Source: CAXMQS01 sp964195995
Lineage (GTDB): Bacteria > Actinomycetota > Acidimicrobiia > Spongiisociales > JAOTWH01
DNA length: 64,000 nt
Direction: 5' to 3'
Assembly: GCA_964195995.1 (NCBI GenBank)
Contig: CAXMQS010000094.1
Location: forward strand, 157,399-221,398
The notes beneath the pieces are model-generated. The model saw only the letters and a program-made list of their open reading frames with translations, searched no databases and was not told the DNA's origin. Both the position numbers and the translations under genes were made by a program. Shown here piece by piece: positions 17,110 through 24,298 of this stretch; positions within the stretch are counted from its first letter, which is position 1; every line of letters begins with the position of its first letter.

Positions 17110-17940
17110 TCACGCCGAGGCCTCCAGCTCATCGACCGCCGCCCGGAGCGCCCGCCGTGAGTGCACCCCGAGCATGGCCCGGCGGTAGTCGGCCCCGGCT
17201 CGCACATCCGAGATCGGGCTGGTGACGGCCAGGAGCCGCGACCACCCGTCGTCTGTGGATAGATCGTCGAGTGTCGTTTCGGCCAGCAACGGCGTAGGCC
17301 CGACGGCTCCGAAACCGAAACGAGTCATCCCCGATGGCTCGACGGCACAGGCGAGATTGACCGAGGCCAGGTCGACGCCCCGTCTGCGAGTCACCCGCGC
17401 GAACGCCGACCCGACTCTCGTGGTCGGAATCGGGAGTCCCACCGAGGTGACGATCTCGCCTCGAGCCAGCACAGTCGACCCAGGACCAACGAAGAAGTCC
17501 TGTAGAGGAATCGTCCGGCTCCCTCCGGCACCGAAGGTGGCCACCGTGGCCGAATAGGCCAAGAGCGGCGGGGCCGTGTCGGCGGCAGGCGAGGCATTAC
17601 ACAGATTGCCGGCCAGAGTCGCCCGGTTACGAATCTGAATGGATCCCACAACCGAGGCCGCATCGGCCAGAGCCGGGAAGTACCGCCTCACATGACGGTC
17701 GTGCATCAACTGACTCATCACGACCCGCCCTCCGATCCAGAGCAGGTCTCCCTCGATCTCGACATCAGCTGAGATTTCGGGAACGGACTTCAGGTCGACC
17801 ACCAATGCAGGGCGCGATGTGTGGTGGCGAATAGCCACCAGCAAGTCAGTGCCGCCCACCAATGCCACCGCACCGTCACGGGCCAGCAACTCGGATGCCT
17901 CGACGAGGCTGTCGGGTCGGTGGTATTCGAAGTTGGTCAT
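17110..17940 (-). CDS. FAD-binding middle subunit of molybdenum hydroxylase
   Basis: A 276-aa CoxM-type subunit starting MTNFEYHRPDSL. LVGGTDLLVAIR and IRNRATLAGNLCNASPAAD are the two FAD pyrophosphate-binding loops of this family. The gene order FAD-FeS-Mo on the transcribed strand is the common M-S-L order. Only 4 nt separate it from the phosphotransferase ATP-grasp gene upstream, so the hydroxylase and the phosphotransferase are almost certainly co-transcribed. Confidence 0.92.
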   Translation of the reverse strand: MTNFEYHRPDSLVEASELLARDGAVALVGGTDLLVAIRHHTSRPALVVDLKSVPEISADVEIEGDLLWIGGRVVMSQLMHDRHVRRYFPALADAASVVGSIQIRNRATLAGNLCNASPAADTAPPLLAYSATVATFGAGGSRTIPLQDFFVGPGSTVLARGEIVTSVGLPIPTTRVGSAFARVTRRRGVDLASVNLACAVEPSGMTRFGFGAVGPTPLLAETTLDDLSTDDGWSRLLAVTSPISDVRAGADYRRAMLGVHSRRALRAAVDELEASA

Positions 17941-17944
17941 CGGG

Positions 17945-18880
17945 TCACGCCGTGATCGGACGCGATTGAAGGACGAAGAGATCATCAGATTCGAACGCCC
18001 ACTCGATGTCCTGCGCCGACCCGAAGGCCGACTCGAGTTCGATGCCGACAGCGACGAGGCGAGAGATCTCGTCTTCGTTGAGGACCTGGGACGCCGCCAT
18101 CTCATCGTCGAGGTCGAGTGTCATCGTCCCGCCATCGGTGTGGCGCATGATCATCTGGTCCTGTTTGCCGACGCGCACGCTCTTCAGAGCACCGTCGCGC
18201 TTGGCCACATAGTTGTCGGGAGTTGTCAACCCGGATACCAGGGCCTCTCCCAGGCCGAACACCGCCTCGATGACCATCTGGTCTGTGCGCTGCCTTATCG
18301 GGTCGGTCGTGAACATGACCCCTGACTTGTCCGAGGCGACCTGCTGTTGCACCACGACCGCCATGCCGAGATCGGAAAGTGATCCTTTGCTCTGACGATA
18401 GAAAAGGGCCCTCTCGGAGAAGAACGATGCCCAGCAATCGACGATTCTGCGCAGAACATCTCCGGAGCCGACAACGTTCAGAAAGGTCTCCTGCTGGCCG
18501 GCGAAGCTGGCCACTTCGCCGTCTTCGGCACATGCGCTCGATCTGACCGCGACGAAGACGTCTCGCCCCAAGCTGGCGTAGGCACTGGTGATCTCCGCGG
18601 TCAACTCCTCCCAGGGGGCTGCGCCGGCCACCATGCCCTGGATCTCGCCGGCGATGCGGGCGCCCTCGGCACCGGCCTCGAAGGATGCTGCAAGATCCCT
18701 GACGTCGGAGAGCACGCTCTGTTTGGTGAGTGAATCGTTGAGGGCAGCCGCCGTCACCACGAATCCAGGGGGCACCGGCATGCCGGCCGCTCTGATCCGG
18801 CCCAGGCTGGCGCCCTTGCCCCCGGCGACATCGGTCCGATGGCATTCGGGGTCATCGAGCCAGACAACGTGGTCGGTCAC
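17945..18880 (-). CDS. PEP-synthase-like ATP-grasp subunit (PPDK N-terminal domain alone)
   Basis: A stand-alone ATP-binding domain of 311 aa resembling the N-terminal third of PEP synthase or pyruvate phosphate dikinase. Seen: VAGGKGASLG at about residue 19, GMPVPPGFVVT, VRSSACAEDGEVASFAGQQE (nucleotide site), SGVMFTTDP and a terminal LQSRPIT. The GTG at 18880 has GGAGGT upstream. It lacks the phosphohistidine and pyruvate-binding domains; the next gene upstream in the operon supplies the phosphohistidine domain. The pair resembles phenylphosphate synthase and rifampin phosphotransferase, which use ATP to phosphorylate a non-pyruvate acceptor, releasing AMP and phosphate. Confidence 0.87.
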   Translation of the reverse strand: MTDHVVWLDDPECHRTDVAGGKGASLGRIRAAGMPVPPGFVVTAAALNDSLTKQSVLSDVRDLAASFEAGAEGARIAGEIQGMVAGAAPWEELTAEITSAYASLGRDVFVAVRSSACAEDGEVASFAGQQETFLNVVGSGDVLRRIVDCWASFFSERALFYRQSKGSLSDLGMAVVVQQQVASDKSGVMFTTDPIRQRTDQMVIEAVFGLGEALVSGLTTPDNYVAKRDGALKSVRVGKQDQMIMRHTDGGTMTLDLDDEMAASQVLNEDEISRLVAVGIELESAFGSAQDIEWAFESDDLFVLQSRPITA

Positions 18881-18980
18881 GCTGAGACCTCCGCTCCTGA
18901 GGGCTGGTTCCCTTTGGCCTGGGCGCACGCATCGCCGGGATAGCACCTGGCATGCATCTCGCCGAAGTGCGAACTCGGCC

Positions 18981-20768
18981 TCATGTGGTCAGCAGGTCGG
19001 ATGCCGGAGCCTCGTGCGCCTCATAGCCCTCAGGGAGGATCTCCACGACGCCGGTCGAACCGTTGACCCGGATCCGGTCACCGGTCTTGATCTTCTGGGT
19101 GGCCACCGAGGTCCCGATCACTGCCGGGATCCCGAACTCTCGCGCTAAGACAGCCGGGTGAGACGCAGCACCTCCAGCATCGGTAACCAGTCCACTGATC
19201 CGTGTGAACAGGGTCACCCAGGCCGGATTCGTCATCTGGCAGACGAGGATCTCCCCCTTCTTGACCTGATCGAAGTGCTCCGGGCTGAGGACTAGCCGCG
19301 CCACGCCCTCGATGACGCCAGCCGAGGCGGCGAGCCCCTCCACCCGATCCTCGGCCGCGGCGTAGTCCCGATCTAGCCGCTCGGGGTATCCCCAGTTCGG
19401 GAGGTAGGGAAAGGCGAGGGCTTCCTCGGTGGCCGTCCCGACCCAATCGCGAGGTCGTATCTCGTAGGAGTCCTCCCGCTCGTCTCTTCGATCCGAGATC
19501 AAGTCACGGACCTGCGACCCCTGGGGATCGGCCATCAGATAGCGGAGCTCGTTGTACCTCAAGAACATCACGTCGTTGGGGTCGCCGATAGCACCATCGG
19601 CCACCAGGTGGCGGCCGATGCAGATGAGAACAAGGCGGACGTGGGCGTTGGTGCCCTGGTCGATGTAGAAGTGGTGGTCGGGTGTGAGTGGCGCCATCCG
19701 GGCGTTGGTCTCGTGTGCCAGTGTCATTCGCTCCAGCGCCTCACCCTCGAGCCCATCCAGCAGCTCTGCGGCGGCAGCCTCGAGGTCCGCTTTCAATGCA
19801 CCAACGGCCGCCGGGAAGTCATAGTCCGTTTCGACGTAGCCCTTGATGACCTCGAGGATCGGCTCTGGCTGCTCGTAACGGGTCGGGAACACGAACTCGT
19901 GGCTCCACACGGAGTGCCAACCGAACTCCTTCTGGTATGGCCGCAGCCGCCCTTCGATGAAGCTCCGGCCCCGCTCGGTGCCGGCCAGCGCCGCGAGAAT
20001 GTCGGCACCCGTCTCTCTGGAGAAGATGGCGGCGAGCTCGTCGTCCTCCTTGATCTCTTCCTTCATCCTCCACAAGGCCTCTATCGAATCCCAATTGCGG
20101 TCGCTGGCCGAGTTCTGCAGCCGCCCCAACAGAGTCGGGTCGACATCCTCCTTCAGCTCGTCGACCGCGGCCTGCAGGGCGAGAGTCGCCGACAGCTGTG
20201 AGAAGTTGAGCATCCAGTGGATCTTCCAGTGGCGATCGTGGATGTCCAGGGCGTCCTCGAGGATCGTTGCCCACTCCATGAGGGTGATCTCCTGCCAGCG
20301 CTCGATCTTGTGCTCGAGGTACTCGAAGTTCTTGATCATCTCGGGAACTAGGCGGTCAGCCCACCAGTCTGCGAAGTGCGCTCCATACGTGGGGAGTACC
20401 GCATCGAGATACGAACCGATCTTGTTCGGGTATTCGGGGTCGTCGACCGGAGTCCGCGGCGCGTATCGATTCCCGAGCTCGACACCCTCCACCATCGTCC
20501 CCGGCTCGGCCGGGATAGCGGCGGTGTAGAGGTACCCGTTGATGTTCTTGGCGATCCAATCCGATGCGAACGGCGTGCCGAACCTTCGGAACATGTGGTC
20601 ACAGGTCAGCCACCAGCCCCCGATGTCGAAGTACATGGGAGACACCGGCTGCGGACAGTGCAGGTCGTCGAAGAACCAGAACAGGCCCTTCTCGTCCTCA
20701 CTGGCCCAATCGATTGGGAAGTCGTCATCGCCGAGGAATTGCTTCAGGATCTTGCCGTCTTGCCCCAT
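18981..20768 (-). CDS. PEP-utilising phosphohistidine-domain protein (phosphotransferase large subunit)
   Basis: A 595-aa protein starting MGQDGKILKQFLGDD, with AAGGA upstream. The first 490 or so residues are Trp-rich and mostly helical-looking with no motif I can name; they are the probable acceptor-substrate domain. The C-terminal 100 residues are the swivelling PEP-utiliser domain: VTDAGGAASHPAVLAREFGI with the phosphorylated His, then IPAVIGT. No PEP/pyruvate TIM barrel follows, so it is not PEP synthase. With the ATP-grasp subunit 100 nt downstream it should form a two-subunit dikinase-type phosphotransferase acting on a small hydroxylated molecule. Confidence 0.82.
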   Translation of the reverse strand: MGQDGKILKQFLGDDDFPIDWASEDEKGLFWFFDDLHCPQPVSPMYFDIGGWWLTCDHMFRRFGTPFASDWIAKNINGYLYTAAIPAEPGTMVEGVELGNRYAPRTPVDDPEYPNKIGSYLDAVLPTYGAHFADWWADRLVPEMIKNFEYLEHKIERWQEITLMEWATILEDALDIHDRHWKIHWMLNFSQLSATLALQAAVDELKEDVDPTLLGRLQNSASDRNWDSIEALWRMKEEIKEDDELAAIFSRETGADILAALAGTERGRSFIEGRLRPYQKEFGWHSVWSHEFVFPTRYEQPEPILEVIKGYVETDYDFPAAVGALKADLEAAAAELLDGLEGEALERMTLAHETNARMAPLTPDHHFYIDQGTNAHVRLVLICIGRHLVADGAIGDPNDVMFLRYNELRYLMADPQGSQVRDLISDRRDEREDSYEIRPRDWVGTATEEALAFPYLPNWGYPERLDRDYAAAEDRVEGLAASAGVIEGVARLVLSPEHFDQVKKGEILVCQMTNPAWVTLFTRISGLVTDAGGAASHPAVLAREFGIPAVIGTSVATQKIKTGDRIRVNGSTGVVEILPEGYEAHEAPASDLLTT

Positions 20769-20781
20769 GGGTCCTTCCTCG

Positions 20782-21696
20782 TCAGTGAACGAACGGGCTG
20801 AGCACGTCCCTGGCAAGGAGAAAGCCCCTCTTCACCAGGTCGTCGGTCGCCTCGAAGTTGCGGTCCTCGTGCTCGATGATGATGGGGCCGTCGTAGCCCA
20901 CGCGATACAACGCGGAGAAGACCTGAGCCCAGTCCACATGCCCTAGGCCGGGCAGACGCGGGATCTGCCACCCCATGCCTGAAGACAGCGTGCCGTTCTC
21001 GTAGAGGCCCTTGTAGTCGATCATCACGTCCTTGGCCTGGAAGTGATAGAACCGTTCTCCGAACTCCTCGATAGCGCTCTCGATGTCGATCATCAGCCAC
21101 ACGAGGTGCGACGGGTCGAAGTTGAGCCCGATCGTCTCGCCGAACTCCTCGAACATCCGACGCCAGATCCTGGGGTTGTATGCGAGGTTGTTCCCTGACG
21201 GCCACTCGTCCTTGGAGAAGATCATCGGGCAGTTCTCGATGGCGACTCGCACGCCGGCGTCCTCGGCGTGCGAGATGATCTCGGGCCACACCCTGGTTGC
21301 CTCTTCCCAGTTGTCGTCCTGGGTCTTGGCCGGGTCGGCCCCCATGAAGGTGTTGACCACGCCGACGTTCATCTTGGCCGCAGCGGTGATCACCTTCCTC
21401 AAGTGGTCGATCACCATTCGACTGTGGTCGGTGTCAGGGTGGAGCGGATTCGGGTAGTAGCCGAGCCCGGAGATCTCGAGGCCCCGCGAGGTCATGCTGT
21501 CGGCGATCTCGGACGCCTGCGCGTCGGAGATCCCCTCGACATCGATGTGGCTGGTCCCCGCATAGCGGCGGGTATCACCACTCGAGGCCGGCCAGCAGGC
21601 GATCTCGATGGTCGTGAACCCGTTAGCAGCGGTCCACTCGGCGACCTCGTCGAGCGGCGTATCCGGGAACGGGGCGGTCAACGGTCCTAGCTTCAT
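20782..21696 (-). CDS. Sugar phosphate isomerase/epimerase (AP-endonuclease-2-like TIM barrel)
   Basis: A 304-aa protein from the ATG at 21696 (GAGGAGG upstream). Seen: TIEIACWP after the first strand, GVRVAIENCP with the metal-ligand Glu, LNFDPSHLVW with Asp and His, FQAKD, and a C-terminal PIIIEHED with the last Glu. This ligand set is the metal site of the xylose-isomerase-like/IolE-type barrel family. An in-frame extension to 21933 looks non-coding. It lies 10 nt after a Gfo/Idh dehydrogenase, a pairing common in inositol and rare-sugar catabolism. Confidence 0.9.
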   Translation of the reverse strand: MKLGPLTAPFPDTPLDEVAEWTAANGFTTIEIACWPASSGDTRRYAGTSHIDVEGISDAQASEIADSMTSRGLEISGLGYYPNPLHPDTDHSRMVIDHLRKVITAAAKMNVGVVNTFMGADPAKTQDDNWEEATRVWPEIISHAEDAGVRVAIENCPMIFSKDEWPSGNNLAYNPRIWRRMFEEFGETIGLNFDPSHLVWLMIDIESAIEEFGERFYHFQAKDVMIDYKGLYENGTLSSGMGWQIPRLPGLGHVDWAQVFSALYRVGYDGPIIIEHEDRNFEATDDLVKRGFLLARDVLSPFVH

Positions 21697-21706
21697 CGTC
21701 TCCTCC

Positions 21707-22861
21707 TCATCGTTGCACGGCTGTCCATCGTTGTGCCTCGTGACTCTCGGCGATCGCGTCGGTGACCAGCACGGCGTCGTGCCCGTCTGCGAATGTTGGA
21801 TAGGCCGGATCGTCGGCCGGTGAACCTCCGGCCACGTCGGCGTATACCCGGGAGAAGAGAGCGCGGAAGGTGTCGGGGAAGCCCTCGACGTGCCCGCCGG
21901 GATATGCCACCAGCTTTGCTGCCTCTGGCGCATAGAGACCGGGATCCCTACTCAGTATCTCGTTGGGCCGCCCGCGATGTCCGACGAACAGGTCGTCAGG
22001 CTCGGCCGAGAACCAACGCAGGGCCGACTCGCTGCCTGCGACCTCGTACCGGAGAGAGTTCTTCTGTCCGGCCGAGACCTGCGAAATGGTGGCCGCCCCC
22101 CTGGCGCCATCCTCGAACCGGAGGAGGATCCCGGCGGCATCATCGCTGCTCATCTCCTCTTCCTCCAGCTCAGTGTCATCGGAGACAGTAGAGAAGGTCT
22201 CGACAGGACCGGCCGGATGCCGCCGCACCGGCACGAGCGTGTGGAGGTCCGCCATCACCTCGACCACGCGGCGGCCCGAGATGAACCGGACCAGGTCGAG
22301 CCAGTGCGAGCCGATGTCGGCCACCGCCCGCAGTTTTCCGGCCTCTTCGGACTGGAGACGCCAGTTCCAATCGGTTTCGAGGAGTAACCAGTCCTGGTGG
22401 TAGGAACCGGTGATGAATCGTGGCTCCCCGATCTCGCCAGAGGCCACCATGGCCATCGCCTGATGGTTTGCCGGGTAGAAGCGGATGTTGAAACAGACGG
22501 CGTTCACCGCTCCGGAGGCGTGAGCTCGCGCTGCGAGGTCTGTCGTGTCTTCGGAATTGAGCGCGAGAGGCTTCTCACAGACGACGTGCTTGTCGGCGTC
22601 GAGAACCGTGCGTACCTGTTCGGCATGGGCGTAGTTGGGGCTGGCGATGTGGATCACGTCGATGTCCGGAGCGGCCGCCATCTCCTCGACGCTTTCGTAC
22701 ACCCTGCCGATTCCGATCGCCTCCGCCTTGACCCGGGCTCGTTCGGGCGTAGACCCGACGACGCCCGTCACTTCGACACCGAGACGACGAAGGGCCTCGA
22801 CGTGGGCCATGCCGATGAAACCCACCCCCACCACTCCGGCCTTGATCTCGTCGAAACGCAT
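21707..22861 (-). CDS. Gfo/Idh/MocA-family oxidoreductase, first gene of the phosphotransferase operon
   Basis: A 384-aa NAD(P)-dependent dehydrogenase: GVVGVGFIGMAH Rossmann loop, HIASPNYAHAEQ, CEKPLA with the catalytic Lys, and DIGSHWLDL with the catalytic-site His and Asp. Most likely oxidises a hydroxyl of the imported substrate in the first intracellular step, followed by the isomerase. GGAG precedes the ATG. It is the promoter-proximal gene of a run of twelve that continues to the KDPG-type aldolase; it faces the ABC transporter across a 208-bp divergent region. Confidence 0.9.
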   Translation of the reverse strand: MRFDEIKAGVVGVGFIGMAHVEALRRLGVEVTGVVGSTPERARVKAEAIGIGRVYESVEEMAAAPDIDVIHIASPNYAHAEQVRTVLDADKHVVCEKPLALNSEDTTDLAARAHASGAVNAVCFNIRFYPANHQAMAMVASGEIGEPRFITGSYHQDWLLLETDWNWRLQSEEAGKLRAVADIGSHWLDLVRFISGRRVVEVMADLHTLVPVRRHPAGPVETFSTVSDDTELEEEEMSSDDAAGILLRFEDGARGAATISQVSAGQKNSLRYEVAGSESALRWFSAEPDDLFVGHRGRPNEILSRDPGLYAPEAAKLVAYPGGHVEGFPDTFRALFSRVYADVAGGSPADDPAYPTFADGHDAVLVTDAIAESHEAQRWTAVQR

Positions 22862-22984
22862 GCGACTCCAATCCGTCCCAGCACCCGGGACTACCCAGGC
22901 CGATTTGACGATAGTGCCCGGGGCCTCTGACTAAGCAGGCCGTGACATCCTGGAGGAAGGGGGCTTCCCACCCAACGGGCGGGT

Positions 22985-23013
22985 ATGAAATCCCCGGTGG
23001 GTGTTGATAGTGT
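22985..23013 (+). promoter_or_regulatory. Candidate promoter of the sugar ABC transporter
   Basis: ATGAAA at 22985-22990 and TAGTGT at 23008-23013 are separated by 17 bp. That would place transcription start near 23020, with a 50-nt leader ending in AGGAGG (23058-23063) before the substrate-binding-protein ATG. It lies in the 208-bp divergent region shared with the Gfo/Idh operon. A TTGACG at 22905 is an alternative -35. Assignment is by eye only. Confidence 0.3.
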
Positions 23014-23069
23014 CGCGGGAGACTGGCGCCAAGATGAACGCGCTGGCGATTCACTCAGGAGGAAAGTCG

Positions 23070-24215
23070 ATGACCAAACTTAAATGGCTAGGCCTGCTGG
23101 TCGTGTTCATGCTCGTGGCAGCAGCTTGCGGCGACAGCAGTAGCGATACCACCACTGCGGGCACGGATGCCCCGGCCACGGACGCCCCGGCCACGGACGC
23201 CCCGGCCACTATGTACAAGATCGGATACTCGAACGGCGGAGGCGTTGGCAACGGCTTCCGCGAAGAACAGGTGTGCACAGCCAAAGCCGAGGCATTGGCC
23301 TCCGGCCAGGTCTCTGAGCTCATCACGATTCACCGTAACACTGACGCCGCCGGTCAGCTCTCGGACATCCGCGACCTGATCGCAGCCGACGTCGATGCGA
23401 TCGTGTTCAACCCGAACGATCCCGAAGCGCTCAACTCAGCGCTCGAGGAAGCGAACGCAGCCGGTATTCGCACAATCGCCGTCGACCAGTTCGTCACCCA
23501 CGGGGACACATTCCAACTGTTCAACCACCAGGTCGACTACGCCTACCTGGGCGCGTCGTGGCTGTTCGACCAACTCGGTGGTGAAGGCGTCGTGTATTAC
23601 ATGCGCGGTTTCGCCGGTGCTGGGGCCGACGACGATCGTCACACGGGCTTCCTGAGGGCGCTCGATGAGAACCCGGGCATCGAGGTCGTTCCCTCGACAG
23701 ACGGTGTTCACACCGGTTGGGATGTGGCGACCACCACCCAGCTGATCAACGACTTCATCGCCAGTGGCCAGTACGAAGAGATCGATGGCATCTGGACCTC
23801 CGGCATGGACTCCCAGGTTGTTGACGCCATCCAGCAGGCCAATCTCGACTTTGTGCCGACCGTCGGTGCCGATCTTGGCGCCTTCGTCGCACAGCTCCTC
23901 AACGATGCGGGCTCTTTCGAGGGCCTCGAGGGAGCTGCGGTGACCAACACCGCAGCCGTGGGTGGAGCCGGCGTCGGCCTGGCGCTGAAACTGCTCAACG
24001 GCGAGGCCGTTGAGACCGCGGCGGGTGCCGCGCAGCCCAACACGGTGCTGCTCACGCCGGTGCTGGCCGACAACGTCAGCGACGCCGGCAATGCGCTGCT
24101 GGGCTCGTGGCAGGTCGATGGACTCGACCCGCTGTGGCCGCTCGGCCTCGAAATCGAGGGTTTCACGACGTACACGCCTGAGCAGGCCGTCGCCTGCAAG
24201 GGCCCCGGCGAGTAG
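23070..24215 (+). CDS. Sugar ABC transporter substrate-binding lipoprotein
   Basis: A 381-aa periplasmic-binding-protein-like lipoprotein (ribose/galactose type). Signal peptide MTKLKWLGLLVVFMLVAAAC ends in a lipobox with Cys20 as the anchor. A Ser/Thr/Asp/Ala/Pro linker follows, containing three DAPAT repeats. The type-1 binding fold then starts YKIGYSNGG; DVDAIVFNPNDPEAL and DGIWTSGMDSQVVDAI are typical substructure motifs of sugar binders. The ATG at 23070 has AGGAGG upstream; an earlier in-frame start at 23001 would spoil the signal peptide. A strong hairpin separates it from the ATPase gene. Confidence 0.92.
   Translation: MTKLKWLGLLVVFMLVAAACGDSSSDTTTAGTDAPATDAPATDAPATMYKIGYSNGGGVGNGFREEQVCTAKAEALASGQVSELITIHRNTDAAGQLSDIRDLIAADVDAIVFNPNDPEALNSALEEANAAGIRTIAVDQFVTHGDTFQLFNHQVDYAYLGASWLFDQLGGEGVVYYMRGFAGAGADDDRHTGFLRALDENPGIEVVPSTDGVHTGWDVATTTQLINDFIASGQYEEIDGIWTSGMDSQVVDAIQQANLDFVPTVGADLGAFVAQLLNDAGSFEGLEGAAVTNTAAVGGAGVGLALKLLNGEAVETAAGAAQPNTVLLTPVLADNVSDAGNALLGSWQVDGLDPLWPLGLEIEGFTTYTPEQAVACKGPGE
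23166..23209 (+). repeat. Three tandem 15-bp units in the lipoprotein linker
   Basis: The unit GACGCCCCGGCCACG (first copy GATG instead of GACG) is repeated three times and encodes DAPAT each time. It lies just after the lipidated cysteine, so copy-number change would only alter the length of the surface linker. Confidence 0.85.
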
Positions 24216-24238
24216 ACCTGAGTCGCTTGTAGCGAAAT

Positions 24239-24271
24239 GATGCGCCGGCGATATCACATCGCCGGCGCATC
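24239..24271 (+). terminator. Intra-operon hairpin after the substrate-binding-protein gene
   Basis: A perfect 14-bp stem, GATGCGCCGGCGAT (24239-24252) with ATCGCCGGCGCATC (24258-24271), and a 5-nt loop, followed by TTTGTT. It sits 24 nt after the lipoprotein stop and 27 nt before the ATPase start. It may act as a partial terminator or 3' stabiliser that lets the binding protein be made in excess over the membrane components. Confidence 0.75.
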
Positions 24272-24298
24272 TTTGTTCAACCCGCCGTACGCACTGAG

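Noticed and set aside
18981..20768. Complete PEP synthase or pyruvate phosphate dikinase
   Set aside because: The protein ends after the phosphohistidine domain and the PEP/pyruvate barrel is not encoded nearby.
22862..23069. Riboswitch in the divergent gap
   Set aside because: Small stems such as GGAAGGGGGCTTCC exist, but I could not match any known aptamer core.
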